Source: Acanthacorydalis orientalis (taxonomy: Eukaryota > Arthropoda > Insecta > Megaloptera > Corydalidae). Taken from it: DNA of 64,000 nt. The translations under genes were made by a program, and so were the position numbers. This document shows positions 1 to 13,249 of the stretch, one piece after another. How positions within the stretch are numbered: the stretch's first letter is position 1; the number at the start of each line of letters is the position of its first letter. The notes below the pieces were generated by a model. That model saw only the letters and a program-made list of their open reading frames with translations. It had not been told where the DNA came from and searched no databases. The stretch spans positions 24,651,608 through 24,715,607 of the forward strand of contig CM068314.1 in assembly GCA_034766995.1 (NCBI GenBank), in the 5' to 3' direction.

Positions 1-1050
1 ACAAATACTTCCGACTCTTTTATAGCTTTTATAGCAGTAAAGTGATTGATTAATTTCTCGTGAAATTCAAACCAAGTATTGACATTTTAAATTTAAATGT
101 CAAAGCTTCTGGGCGGAGTTCTGCAACCGCAGACGTTTAATTTAAGTTGAAATAAATATACATATTTTAAATGTTTGCAAATTCGTGGAAATTCCATGTG
201 GATCAATAACGCATAATAACGTCTTTTGTGAATCCTCACAAAGAATAACTATGAGGAAAGAGCAATTATCAAAAAGTAAATACATACGAAAATAAACTAA
301 AATTTGGAATTTTTATATAATTTCTCTTATAATTTATTAAAAAAACATTTGATTTTTTTGAAAAAATACAAACATAAAAATTATATAAAAAATGAATATC
401 GGTAAATTTAATGTCAATACATTATTCAAAGGTGTCAGAATAATGAAACAAATATTAAAAAAAAATACTGACAAACAATGTCTGTTTACTTTAAAATATG
501 ACATAAATCGAATAGGTAGCAAGTCACACGAGCCTTTAACACTTACAAAAATATGACATATAAATCAGCAGGAGCTTTGTTAATGCTAGAACATCAATCA
601 CTGCATACTCAGTTTCAATTAATCAATTTATCGCGAGTGGGTAATTAGTCGCGGCGCTTATTATCAATGCACACAGTGAATGAATTTAATTATGACGTGT
701 ATCAAAAGAGCAGGCACATACTCATTATATCTCGGGCACGCTCAGATTACCTTTGTTTTAGTATAGTTATTCATTCATTCATCGTTCATTGTTATGTTAC
801 GATTCTATTCATTATCCTCTTATTGTATTAAAAAAAATACCTGAAAATATGATTTTCTCGCATTTGGCTCTATTGTTTTCCTATAAAGCAATCTGTAACT
901 AAAACATACGGTTACAAACATACTTTTTTCTATAGCTTTTTCTCCAATAATTTAAATCCATTAATCATATTTTTTTACAATTTGATAAACATTTTTTACA
1001 ATCGTAAAAGAATGGTATTAAACTACGCTTAAACATACTACTTTCTAACT

Positions 1051-1108
<58 letters not shown>

Positions 1109-2725
1109 CACACATACATATATACATATAAAATAAAGAAAACTGACAAAAAAATCCTCTTTCATTCGATATGTGTGCTAAAAAATGTTCATTAAACCTA
1201 AACTCATTAAAATAACATTATGAACATACCATTGTTTTCTTAAGATCAATTCTTTTTCTGTGAATCGTTACGCCCGCTATGACTCGGAAGCTATCATTAA
1301 GAATATGTCGACTGAATTTATTTTAAAAAAATTACACTTTTCCATCCCAAGGAAAAAATACCATTTAGACAAATGTATTAATACCATTTTTAAAATGAAT
1401 TGAAATAATATATTTTAAAAGAAGCTCGCAATGAAAATCTAACAAAAACAACCATAAAACATCCAGCTATGCATATTATATTCATGTAGATATATATATA
1501 TATATATGAATGTGTGTGTGTGTAAATTTTTTGGTAATAATTTTTTGTAAGAAAAAGTACGGAATATTTATGAAATTGTCATTTCAATACAATATGACAT
1601 CTTGTAATCATAAATATGAAACAACTGTCGTCACAAATGTTCAAAAAAATCATTTTATTCAAATAAATTCTGAATAAATATCTTCATTCTAAAAATAAAA
1701 ACGATCTGTTTATCGAACTGCCCTAATGTATACCGAGAATATAAATCGTTAAAAATTATACAAAAACATGGCTACCAAATAAGTTTCCTTCAGGATAATG
1801 TAAACAATTGTTGCCCTCGGGATAAAAAAAATACATATACGGAAATATAGAGTGTATTGTTCATTTTCTAAATTTTATTCATTCATTATTCATTTTCTTT
1901 AACAGTCACTTAAATCTTGTATTCCGTATAAAAGAACGAGCGAATTCAAATTTTTGAATGTCATTTGTATGCAAATTGAACCACTACGAACAAATTTCAG
2001 GTTCTTATAAAATTCACGTAGCTACAATTTACAAAAACCACAGCTATGCTACACTAAATCTTACTAATAAATGTTTATATAGAATAGTATAGTACATTTC
2101 AATAAAACAAAATTACTTAAATTTTATGTGTTCCTTTTCGTTACTTTTTTCAGCACTTATGAACGTTTTCTATTGTTGGACTTTTTATTAAAATACATAT
2201 TTAATACTACAAAAAAATCAAATTTATATGTTTTCTTTGACTACTATAAAATGAAAGCTAAAAAACAACAAAATAATACAAATTAATACACCTTAATAAT
2301 TTCGTAATAATTTTCGTTATATATATATATATATGAACAAACATAAAAATACACAAATTCACATTGAAAAGTCAAAAAATAATGAACAATATTGATATAG
2401 GAACGCCTTGTAAACGTAATTTATTATTAAACAATGAAGTTTTGAAAGCAGTTATAATATACTCTAAAAACAACACTTTACTTACATTCTATACTATGTT
2501 GAACTTTTAACTTACTTTAAAAGTGTGCAAGTTTCTTCAGTAATAAATACTAATGACACAAGTTCAATAAGTTTATCGATAATACAAACTATTCAAATAG
2601 TGCTAATTTTCTTTTATATCAAAAAATAAGTAAATAACAATGAACCACTTATGTGTAAGTAAGATATATTATAAATAAAAAAAAACATGATGAATTATTT
2701 ACATTATACCTGCCCTGTATGCACA
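1..2725. other. AT-rich non-coding stretch
   Basis: No gene is seen. The stretch holds (TA)n tracts at 1054-1104, 1491-1507 and 2321-2334, and otherwise low-complexity AT-rich sequence. The only compositional exception is the island at 620-760, listed separately. Open frames here are short, rich in Tyr-Ile from TA repeats or in Phe, Asn and Lys, and match no family I recognise. Confidence 0.7.
620..760. other. GC-elevated island with homeodomain-like sites
   Basis: GC content is visibly higher than in the flanks. A GGTAATTAGTCGCGGCGC block is followed by a second TTAATTA-type core and TGACGTGT. TAATTA is the core of many homeodomain binding sites. It has no open frame and no splice pair. A conserved non-coding or enhancer element is possible, but this is inference from composition only. 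Confidence 0.2.
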
Positions 2726-3510
2726 TACGAGGGTCATTTGATAAGTTTGATAAATTTCTATGACGTGACGCCACCGTTCATTTGGTAACGTCACGACTAC
2801 CAAGTATCACTTTTCAAACTACGATAGGCGAAATTTCAGCCAGAAGCGATACGTCGTTCACGTTCTACTGATGTTTGAAGCGATCATTGTAGCAATTGCC
2901 GTAAAAATTGAAAAAAACGAGTAGACCTTTTGGCGTCGATTCGTCACCATAGATGAAACATGGATTCACAACTACACACCTGGGCAGTAGCAGTCAAAAC
3001 AGTAGACAATGACTGGTGAAAGTGCGGCGAAGAAGGTGAAGACCGTTTTGTCGACTGGGAAGGCGATAGCCACTATTTTTGGGGATTCCCAACGAATCGT
3101 CGTGATCGATTACTTAACAGAGGAAAAAAACGATAACAAAAGCCTATTATGCAACACTATTGCACCGTTTGAAAGAAGAACTGAAACAAGAACGGCCAAA
3201 ATTTGCGCACAAAAAATGCTCTTTCACCAGGACAACGCCTCGTGCCACAAATCGACCGTCGTAACGGTAAAATTGCTTGAATTAGACTTCGAATTAATTC
3301 CTCATACACTCTATTTTCTGGGTTTGGTCTGGTACGACTTCTTTCTCTTCCAAAATTTGAAAATTTGACCCAGTGGGTAGGAATTCTCGTCGAATAAGGA
3401 TGCTACCGTCAATGCGTAGTTTGCAGACTCGCTAGACCAAATGTATAACCCCCAATGGAGACCATGTTGAGAAATAAAATCGACTTTAAAAAAAAATGCC
3501 GATTACTTTT
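2726..3510 (+). mobile_element. mariner element, irritans-like, N-terminally deleted
   Basis: The left end begins TACGAGGGTCATTTGATAAG, a terminal sequence typical of a mariner group in insects. After about 200 bp the sequence enters transposase coding at 2928, so the N-terminal helix-turn-helix region is missing. The coding remnant runs to a TAA at 3475-3477. No matching right inverted repeat is visible after it, so the right boundary is approximate; the end may be lost or badly eroded. This is the only recognisable mariner relic in the window with its transposase on the plus strand. Confidence 0.85.
2928..3477 (+). pseudogene. mariner transposase fragment (D,D34D), irritans-like
   Basis: The frame opens with a TIDETWIHNYTPG motif; the first catalytic Asp is at 2952-2954. 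It continues through TGESAAKKVKTV, LFHQDNASCHKS (second Asp, 3231-3233) and WYDFFLF (third Asp, 3336-3338). The second and third Asp codons are 35 apart, which is the D34D spacing that defines mariner. All three acidic residues survive. Two in-frame TAG codons lie just after the first motif, a stop follows FLFQNLKI, and a frameshift leads to a recognisable C-terminus (TKCITPNGDHVEK, stop at 3475-3477). The DNA-binding N-terminus, roughly the first 150 residues of a usual ~345, is absent. It cannot make a functional transposase. Confidence 0.9.
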
Positions 3511-3550
3511 ACCATACTTACTTTTTTACCATACGCATAAAACGACTATC

Positions 3551-3581
<31 letters not shown>

Positions 3582-4184
3582 CAGTATAACTTTATATGAT
3601 TGTTTATACACACACACAATATGTGTGTGTGTGTATGTGTATATACAAACATATAAAATTGTACTGTATTAACATACTTTTATAACATATAATTTAGGTT
3701 TTAGGAATGTGTCGACAACTAAAGTCATTAGCGTATAACAGTGTGATTAATAAGTGATATATACATTTCTATTATAATATAAAAAATGTAAACAAAAACA
3801 TCACACATGAAATCTTTTTCACCCCACATACCACATTTTTTTTGGTCAAAAATGTTCAATAAGCATCTATTGATTATATGTATTTGATTGTCGGTTATCC
3901 GCATTTTGATAGTGACGCTACCATCCTCAAAGCTCCAAGATACATATAAATACATAATTCTGCATTTTATACACAATTATATAAAAGAATATAATTCTGA
4001 ATGCCAAAAACAATACAGGCATTAATCCGATAATTTAGTTAACTGGTTAAAAAAATTCATTCATTTTTCAAAAGTATACATTCTCAATATTTCATTTTTA
4101 TCTTAGATTAAATAAAAAAAGTAGAAACAGTATCCTTAATTTAAATTTCCTAACTTACTATTATATCAGGTCTTTATATCAGAT
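3511..4184. repeat. AT-rich spacer with mirror-type GT/TA/AC repeats
   Basis: At 3551-3640 the sequence alternates (GT)n, (TA)n, a short spacer, (AC)n and again (GT)n, an arrangement able to fold back on itself. The rest to 4184 is AT-rich with no supported gene. Confidence 0.7.
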
Positions 4185-5455
4185 AACCAAGAAAGTTGTC
4201 GTTTTTTAATTGAGAAAAAACACTTGTGTTTTTTTACATAAAATAACTTTATTCATCAAAATATCCACCTTTGCATTGAACAAGCTTTTTCCAGCGAGAA
4301 GATAATTTATAAATTCCATTTTTATAAAACTGATTACATATTTTTATTTTCAAAAAATGTACACACCTCCATTTTTAACTCTTCTTCATTATTAAACTGT
4401 TTACCACGCATATGATTGTCCAAAGATAAAAATAGGTGATAATCTGATAGAGATATGTTTGGGGTATACGGGGGATAGAGGAGGATCTCCCACCCTAAAT
4501 TCATAATTTTTGTTCTGGTCTGTACTGCAACGTGTGGCCGTACGTTATCTTGCAAAAATAAAACTTTTTTACGATTTACAAGTGCTGGCTGTTTTTGTTG
4601 TAATGCATCGTGTACTCGTTGGAGTTGTTCACTATAAATGTTTGCCGTTAGGGTTTGATCCACTCGTAGATATTCATGGTGAATAATTCCTTTTGAAGTC
4701 CATTAAACACAGAGAAGTTTTCGTGGTGTTAACTTTCCTTTAGGACTTTGTGGGACAGGATCTCCTAATGAAAGCCAGTGGTGAGTACGTTTGTAGTTGG
4801 AATACATAATCCATTTTTCATCAGTGGTCAAAATTTGATCCAAAAAGTTCTCTGATTTTAGTCGTGAAATAAGAGATATGTACAGATTGTAAGACACTGT
4901 AGTTTGTCTTGGGAGTTAATTCGTGTGGTACCCATTTACTTAATTTCCAACTCTTTTCTATTTTGTGTAAATGCTTCCGTACTGTATCGTCACTTTGAAC
5001 AATTCTGCAAGCTGTTGACACGTTAAACTGGAGTTTGTTTCGATCATTGTCTCAGATTCGTCGACATTTAAATTTGATGGTCTGCCTGATCTTGTCTCCT
5101 CTTTAATGGATTCATCCCCGGAAGAATTTTTTTAAACCATCTCTGGGCCATTCTTGATGTAATTGTCTTTTCTCCAAACGCAGTACAAATTTTTTTTGCA
5201 GTTTCTGTAGCGTTAGTCCCAAGTTTAAATTCATAAAGCAAACACGCACGCATTACACTATTTTTCACAGACATTTTTCAGGGTTAGAATTATTTTTTAA
5301 ATTAAAGTTAACGATTCGAAATCCATTCAACAATTAGCAGTAATACACATGCTAATATAACTGATAAACAATTCATGGAATTTTATCTGATAACAAGTGT
5401 AAACAATTCTTTGAATTAATTATAAGTTATAACAACGACAAAACTTTCTCGGTTT
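4185..5455 (-). mobile_element. near full-length mariner element, minus strand
   Basis: About 1.27 kb, the usual mariner length. The left end AACCAAGAAAGTTGTCGTT (from 4185) pairs with the right end, which read on the minus strand is AAACCGAGAAAGTTTTGTCG (ending about 5455). TA precedes the left end; the right flank no longer shows a clear TA. The element holds a whole transposase from N- to C-terminus, broken by several frameshifts, so it is an old inactive copy rather than a deletion derivative. Confidence 0.93.
4249..5274 (-). pseudogene. mariner transposase pseudogene (D,D34D), full extent
   Basis: Reads from ATG at 5274 to a TAA at 4249-4251, about 341 codons, matching the ~345 of the family. 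Order of features: an N-terminal DNA-binding helix region with the hallmark LLYEFKLGTNATETAKKI and RWFKKI; a linker with WVPHEL; LTTDEKWI with the first Asp at 4820-4822; LFLQDNVRPHV with the second Asp at 4547-4549; SLSDYHLF with the third Asp at 4442-4444. The last two are 35 codons apart. The C-terminus ends in KGGYFDE. All catalytic Asp codons are intact, but the frame changes near 5100, 4900 and 4690 and again near the C-terminus. No single open frame covers more than a third of the protein. Confidence 0.93.
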
Positions 5456-5803
5456 CCCAATATTATATTTCCTACAATTCATATATTATACTTTTAATGA
5501 TATAAATTAATCTGTTTCTAGGAAAAATGCAAAGAAAACAATTATTACAACATGAAAATATACAAGTAATATCTTAAAATAGATAAAAATAGATTTTAAA
5601 TAATCGACGGATTCTTTATAAAATGATTGATAGCACAATATCTGATACTGATGAGGAAAGATTTTGTGGTATCCAGAAATTTAACCCCTTGTTATACGGT
5701 TTCGCTTAAGGGAATTTGTACATCGCATAACGATCGCTTTTCCAGGAACACATCTACAACGTTATATAAAAAGGTCACTCTATATGTATGCGCACATCGT
5801 CAT

Positions 5804-5806
<3 letters not shown>

Positions 5807-5869
<63 letters not shown>

Positions 5870-5872
5870 GTA
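5807..5872. repeat. palindromic (CATA)n-(TA)n-(TATG)n tract
   Basis: A CATA array runs into a TA array (5829-5856) and then into a TGTA/TATG array. The two outer arrays are reverse complements, so the whole is a near-perfect inverted repeat that could extrude as a hairpin. No coding meaning. Confidence 0.9.
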
Positions 5873-6132
5873 TTATTTAATAATCTTTATACTTCCGTAT
5901 GTACTATTTTCTCTTACAGGTTTATATTTTCTTATACGTACGGTAATTGTTTTTTAACATTATAAGAATAATAAATATATGTAAATAATAATATACAAAA
6001 AGCATTTTATTATATAAATTTTGTTTCATTATTACATTTGTGGTAAGTGAAATTTTCATTAAAGTAAAGAAGATGGTATATTGTTTTCTTCATCTTCAAA
6101 ATAAGTCACAGATTACATATAAATAAAAATTA

Positions 6133-6177
<45 letters not shown>

Positions 6178-7224
6178 ATTAATTAAATATAAATACAAAA
6201 AAAGTATAAGTTATAAAATTTAAAAAATATATACATGGAACATATATAAATAAAAATAATTATGAAAATGTTTTTAAATTCTTTTATTCATATAGTCAAT
6301 AAAAGACAAAACAAAATTTTGTAAACTGGAATGAAAAATGTAGAATACAAATTTATGAATCGTTCATAATCTGGAATAAATAAAAATCACCGAGTCATAC
6401 GCTCTCATTTCGGAGTTGTACGTTCAATAGTAAGAAATAAAAGAATTTAAATTGTGCAAACCTATTTCTGAAAACGTTCAGCTCTTTCGAAAATTTCTGC
6501 ATTTCGATTTGAATGCATTATGTGCAATGTACGAGAAGCAATAAATTAAAACTTTTCGAACAGTGTGCTTGAAGTCCTTTGTTTCGTAATATATTTCAAT
6601 ATTTTCTGTTAGTGCAAGCAAATTGCCGAGAGAAACGCTTGTGAGAAAATGTGCTTAATATATATCTCAGCATATTTTCAACAAGCCATCATCAAGTTTC
6701 TTATTATTTAAACATTAATCAATAATATTATTTTAATAGATACAAGAAATAATTTAAAATAAGAAAAAATATAGATACTAATGACGAAACCACTGCTAAA
6801 GCAAGTAACTTTACACAATAACTTTAGATTATTATTTTTATATTTTTTTTAATAAAAAAAGATTAAATCTGTTTACTTTCTTTTTTATTCTTTGTTAAAT
6901 ACTAACCTCCAGTTCATCCCTTCCCCTCTCAATTTTCAAAAAAGTACTGAATTAAAACAATAAATACTCAATTCTATAAAAAATCAAATAAAATAATTCA
7001 CTTGTATTAGGAAGTCAACCTTCCTTCGCAGGGGAAAAAACAAAAGATCAGAGATCGATCTCCTTGAAACAAATTTATTATATTACCCTTCATGATCTTA
7101 CGTTTAGTTGTTATATGGTCCACATAAACATACACTTTGTGAGTCGTATAAAATATAGCAATATTCTTTATCATACATTATGTATATGTGTGCGGTCTTT
7201 AGTTACCCCTTTGCTCCATAATAT

Positions 7225-7440
7225 ATAAACATTTATCTTGTGCAGGTTGCACTGCGAACGTCGTACCACGCGGCTATTTATTATTTTCAATGTTCTCCAA
7301 GAGAGGTATCCTCGCACACCTCTGTTGCGTTTTGACGCATAACTGGGGCAAGCGAAATGGACCGTTAAGCTCTGACAAATGGTAGCGAGATACGGGATGA
7401 ATAATGAACGGCTAACCGAGATAAATCTGTTAAACTTGTT
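7225..7440. other. GC-elevated island
   Basis: A roughly 215-bp block of mixed composition in an AT-rich background, with several CpG (AACGTCGTACCACGCGG) and a purine stretch near 7375-7420. It contains the candidate exon listed at 7246-7305. Alternatives are a conserved non-coding element or an unrecognised transposon piece. Confidence 0.25.
7246..7305 (+). other. candidate 60-nt exon (weak)
   Basis: A good 3' splice site (ATTTATCTTGTGCAG before 7246) leads into 20 open codons, frame 0 to 0, reading SYHAAIYYFQCSPRE near the end. GC is far above the flanks. The downstream GTATCC at 7306 is a poor 5' splice site, and if it is not used the frame stops at a TGA soon after. I do not recognise the peptide. 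It lies on the opposite strand to the three minus-strand exon candidates, so at least one set must be spurious or belong to another gene. Confidence 0.2.
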
Positions 7441-7741
7441 TTCAAAACCGTTATCATGATTTTCACATAAAAATAATTATGATAATTTTACGGTAGAGTA
7501 ATTTTAATGAAGGTCAATAGTTACAATAATTAATTACAATATTTTTTTAAAAAAATTCATATCTGTATCATAATTCAATATTTTTCTTTTTTTTAATCAT
7601 ATTTTTATTAAAAATGTTATTAAAAAAATGTATTTGCCTTTGATGTTAAAATGCACTTTCCTTAAATCAGTTTTTAACTGAAAAACATTTAATATCCTGA
7701 TTGATTAGATACATATACATACGTACATACACACATACATC

Positions 7742-7797
<56 letters not shown>

Positions 7798-8201
7798 AGC
7801 TTTAAAGAGAAAAAATTTGTTGAAAGTATACTCGCTTTATTTCTCTACGAAACTGAAACAACACTAAAATAATTCATAGACTTTAGACAAAGAAGTAGGG
7901 ATAGATATATTTTAAGAATAACAAAAAGGTATTGAAGAAAAAGACAATAAAGTCCAAAACAAACAAAAAATACATACATAATAACAAAAGTACGGAATTA
8001 AAAATGGAAATACACAAGATACATTGAAAGTAAAAAAACAACAGATGTCTAATATAAATTACTGACTATGAAACTAAACATTAAAGAGAAATAAAATACC
8101 AAAGTGAAACAAAATATCAAAATTCTTTGATAGTACACAAAAGATGACAGACCACCCAAAAGAAGAAAACTAAAGTGAAACTTTCAAACAGACCAGATTG
8201 T

Positions 8202-8716
8202 ATTAGGTGTACAAATTGAATCTGTGCCTTTTTTTATAGAAAATGAATGTTTACATAAAAAACGGAATACATTTCAATACTCGAAATAGTCTCCATTTTT
8301 CATATAACTTTACTCAATCTGTCGGCTAACTGACGAAACACTTACTGACAAAAAGATGGTAGCTTTTCGATGAAGTCGTAATGGATTTTCGGACCTCTTC
8401 CACTGTTTTAGCATTTTTTGCATGTTTCATACGTCACAATACCTTCCCTAAAGCTGAATAAACAGTTCCCGTGGATTCTGAAATATTTTTTTCAACTCGA
8501 ATGCGAAAAGTATGCAATGACCAAAATGTCACTTTTGGACGCAATCGTGATCATTACTGTTTTGTGAGGTAATGCCAACTACTTACTCAAGATATATAAT
8601 ATTTTTAAATGTTAAGGTTGGCACTTCAAACTCCTAAAACGACGTGAAAATATCTTTATTTAAAACAGAATTATGATTGATTGAATTTAAAGAAGCCAAA
8701 TTAATTTTTACACCTA

Positions 8717-8718
<2 letters not shown>
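8202..8718 (-). mobile_element. internally deleted mariner-like element, 517 bp
   Basis: The ends are inverted repeats: left TTAGGTGTACAAATTGAAT from 8202, right (minus strand) TTAGGTGTAAAAATTAATT ending about 8718. A TA-rich tract follows directly on the right. Near 8240-8420, read on the minus strand, there is a decayed transposase C-terminus with MKNGDYFEY, the usual closing motif of mariner transposases. The catalytic core is not seen and the element is under half normal length, so an internal deletion is inferred. Confidence 0.7.

Positions 8719-8719
<1 letters not shown>

Positions 8720-8793
<74 letters not shown>
8720..8793. repeat. compound (TA)n(GT)n microsatellite
   Basis: (TA)n at 8720-8750 passes into about 21 GT units to 8793, then into degenerate GTGTATGA repeats to about 8860. 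It starts at the right end of the mariner-like element. Confidence 0.95.
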
Positions 8794-8794
<1 letters not shown>

Positions 8795-10046
8795 ATGTAT
8801 ATGTGTGTATGAATATGTGTGTGTATATGTGTGTATGAATATATGTGTGTATGTACATGTGTATGTTATTTTAATAATAACAGTGAAAATTGTTTATCGT
8901 AGTATCAAAATCAATTCTGTATACACATTTTTCACAATATACCTATCTCTAAAAAGTGTCACATAAGAATCCTATGAAATCCCAATAAATAGAAATCTAT
9001 ACTAACTGGTGCTAAATGTAGAATGAAACAATGATTCTCAAATTATGTATGTAAATGTCTATTGGATTAATTGAATACTGCGAGAATAAGTGTAAAACTT
9101 TCAATCGCCTAAATGAATTTTACACGTACAATATTTTGTTCTAAAAAACACAGATGATTATAATATAAAAATATCCATAATATACCAGATGGACATAAAA
9201 ACGATTCATATAACACTGAACAAACTTATTTTACTTACTCATACAAAAATATCAACTACTGCTTTTTTGTTGTATATTATGAATAAGGTTTTTAATTATT
9301 GCAACTTAAGAGCGATGACAAACGATATTATGTACCGCCATTTATAAGAAAGACATAATTGATAAATAATAGTATAAATTGTCTTTAAATGTACACGAGT
9401 ATTCATTTTCTTATTAAATATAAACCATAATCGAATCAATTTTAATGATTTCAAATGTTTCTAGTCACACAATTGTATATGGACATTCATAACGATTTGA
9501 TAAAAAAAAAATATCCATTCGCACAAAATCGATTTATATTTATATTGATAATGAAAATGTCAACCGCATACTACATTAATTACCAAAATAATGGATCTGA
9601 CATTTCCCTCGAAAATAACAATTATATATAACCGTGAAATATTTTTGAAAAAAGATACATTTTTCATGTGTAATTATTTCGCTACAATTTTCACTGATCA
9701 TTATAAAACACAGTTCTGCCATATTACATTTATATGACAGGCACGTGAGTTCGCATTACAGACTACTGTGATTGATGAAAATAATAAAAATGAGTGCATC
9801 TCCTGTACATTGGCGGTAAATCATAAAACGAAGCAGCGTGTTTTATAAACCTGTCATATTTTATTACTTTTTAAAATACATACGGTACGTTTCAAACGTA
9901 CAACATTCTATATCATTATTTTATATATAGGTTCAGTGTAAAAATTGGTTATTATTTTTCCATGTCGTGGACTATTAAAATATTTTACAAATCAATAAAA
10001 AATATGTACATTTATTCAACCATAAAATATGTAAAGTTTGCTCTTG

Positions 10047-10083
<37 letters not shown>

Positions 10084-10598
10084 AACGAGATTTGAAATAA
10101 ATATGCAAATCAAAAATTGTACAAACAAATAAATAATTCGGTTACGAAAAAATTAAAACATGTCATATTTCATGAATTTTCATAAGGACAATTAGATTTA
10201 TACCTACATCCATATGAACACAATGCAATGTAAGTTTATTATTTGTTTACAAAACAAAACGTTTTTATTGTATAATTTTTTTTCATAGACTGAAACATTT
10301 CTAAATATATACGTTTGCTATAACCTAATTAAAAACTATTTCATTTAAAAAAAAAACATACGAGTTGCTCTAATAATACTTTATACGCATATCTACATAA
10401 AATAAACTCCATGTCTTATACTGTAGTACATTTTGATTGGTGTTTAAGACTAATGAGACCGTCATTTGTGGAAGACTGGATAAATGGATCATTAAACCAA
10501 CGACGTTAAATATAAAATAAGTTCAGAGATAACGAGTACTCGTTAAATAGAGCACTTTTTTAATTTTATATAATCTCATAATATACATATACACACGC

Positions 10599-10650
<52 letters not shown>

Positions 10651-10864
10651 GTGTGTGTGTGTGTGTGTGTGGGTGTATGTATCCATAAATAAAAAGCACA
10701 TAACGTTTCATACCGTAAATTATATCCATCAAAAAAAAAATTTAGCCACAAGGCTTTCCCAAACACTTTCATAGAAATATTATATTCGGGCATTATATTT
10801 CATTTTTATTAATGTGTACTATATTAACTTTCATTTCACTATTTCACTATAAATTTACTTGTGA

Positions 10865-10899
<35 letters not shown>

Positions 10900-11249
10900 C
10901 ACATGTATTATGTATATAAACTAGATATATGTTTATTTAATCTTTAATTTTTATATACCTAAATATATTATTTCCTTCTATTCAAGATATTTTTTGCAAT
11001 TTTCTAAATATACAGACTAATTTCTTTATAATTGTTCTCTAGATTAATGTTAACACATTGTTGACCGACAATTTTATGCAAAAACTATTCCATGTCACTG
11101 GCTATTTTTTCGTATGATAGGCTGTGTAGGATTCACCTACGTGCGATGGTACACAACAGGTTTTGCTTTTCTTTCTTAGAGTCTAAATCGAGACTTTAAT
11201 GAGAATAAATCATAATTTCACAAAACTATTGCAACAATTCAATTGTCTA

Positions 11250-11400
11250 CTGATCGATAATGCAAAATCATGCATCAATCGATAATCCAAAGTCATCTTG
11301 CATGATAATGCCACTTCTTAAACGTCTTCCTCTTCAAAGCGAAGACTGACAGTAAATAAATAGTAGTGTGTCATTCAACATTGACGGTGCAATAATTCTT
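11250..11400 (-). pseudogene. possible decayed mariner transposase C-terminal piece
   Basis: On the minus strand this reads HYYLF, then LRFEEEDV, a stop, and EVALSCKM. That order resembles the third-Asp region and following helix of mariner transposases (SDYYLF ... RFEEEEDV), but the Asp itself is not present. No ends are visible. The similarity is short, so the call is weak. Confidence 0.25.
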
Positions 11401-12358
11401 AACATCACTGTAATCATACAACTAAATCGACTAAAGAAAAAAACACATTCTTTCGATCAAGAATATAAATTCACTTTACTTTAGTGGATTTCTGTTCATT
11501 ACAAATGACTTATTAGGTAATATCTCCACGATTTCCAGCGACAATACTGAACACTAAATTTGGCTGACCTACATTACATTTTTCAAGTATTTTTTTTATC
11601 AGATATGAAACGTTTTTTTGACAAAATGGTCAAGTATGCAAGATCTATTCAACAGCATACCATTTTGTGAGTCAATTATGAAGGATTGTTCCGATTTATG
11701 TCTAATTTATCTTTAAGAATTCCTGAAATTTACAGTAAATAATTCGACGTCCTCTTAAATAATAGGGTGCCATAGATATCTTTTTTGTTGATAATAATTA
11801 TCATCAACTAACTTTCACGAAATTCGTCAAGAAGAAAAAATCGAATAGAACGTATATGAAATGTTAAACGTCAATATCACTTTGAAGAACTGTTCTTATA
11901 CTATTATTGTTAATGAAAACTTAAAACCGCCTAGATACTGAAAGAAACTCAGTGATTAAATTGCATTTTTTCAGGAAATTGTGAGTTTTTAAATCTTTTC
12001 GATCTGCAAACCAAATTACAAAATATTTTTTGTCCTGCAAAAACTATTTTCATTTTAAAGAACGATAAATCACAAACAAATTTAATTTACTATGTCATTG
12101 TGTGTAAAATTGCACGCGACAATTTCAGTGTGTCATATTTAATAATCAATGTTTCATGCACTAAAGTTACAATTCTGTTGATTTTAATTTTGTCCATTGT
12201 ATTAAAAAAATCAATTAATTTTATCAAAAAAAAAAAAATGTAAAATTCAATAAACTATAAAATCTTGTGCATTTTTATACGATAAATTCAGCATAATGTT
12301 TAATTTCTGATTTATATTTACAAAGTTTCAGATAAGTAAACTTCACCTATATTCTATT

Positions 12359-12427
<69 letters not shown>

Positions 12428-12980
12428 GTAATTAAATAATTTGAAAAATGTAAATGGATAAACTCAACATCTTTAATGAACTATAAAAAAATATTCAGAT
12501 AAGTATATACGTTCTTTAATAAATAGTTTTATCTGGCCTAATTATCAGCAACACTACAATCTTATACATCGTATTATTATGGTTTTAAATTTCAAACAAC
12601 ATATTTTTACCCACGAATATAATAAAAAAAAATTAATGTAATCAAATTTATGATAAAATAAAATTATCTGGAAGTTTCAAATAAAACACGGTTTAAATAT
12701 TTTTTTGAAATTAAAAATTTTATAAATATTTAATAAAAAATTCGACACCGCGGTATAATGCTTAATAATATAAAAAAGTTCATTTGCCAAGTCATGAAGA
12801 CAAATTAGTTTAAAACAAAAATTAATTTGCAACTTTCTATAAGATAAATATTTTTTTACGGTCAAAACTTTTCCAGTACCTGTTTTCAGTAAATATTTCC
12901 AATAAAACATGTCGTTAGGTAAAGAAAAGTGCGTTTATTTTTCTTGTCTTCTTTCATTTAATTAAAGAAAATAATATTAA

Positions 12981-13025
<45 letters not shown>

Positions 13026-13131
13026 AAATATCTGATTAAATCAAATGTTCTTATATGTATTCATTTTCAAATAAATTTTTATATTTGTTTTTTTTAAATT
13101 TGATTTCTTCTTTATTTGAAATGAGATTTCG

Positions 13132-13132
<1 letters not shown>

Positions 13133-13187
<55 letters not shown>

Positions 13188-13212
13188 GTAATATAATATA
13201 TATATATATATG

Positions 13213-13248
<36 letters not shown>
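13133..13248. repeat. long imperfect (TA)n block
   Basis: About 115 bp of TA repeats interrupted by TATG and TAATATA units. One of the longer TA blocks of the window; gives a spurious Tyr-Ile open frame. Confidence 0.95.

Positions 13249-13249
<1 letters not shown>

Larger units (their letters stand above)
5456..8201. other. AT-rich non-coding stretch with microsatellites
   Basis: Holds the symmetric repeat at 5807-5872, (TA)n at 6133-6170 and 7744-7795, and the GC-elevated island at 7225-7440. The part from 7880 to 8190 is strongly purine-rich (many A and G, few pyrimidines); it may be a decayed retroelement, but no protein motif can be read. Confidence 0.6.
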
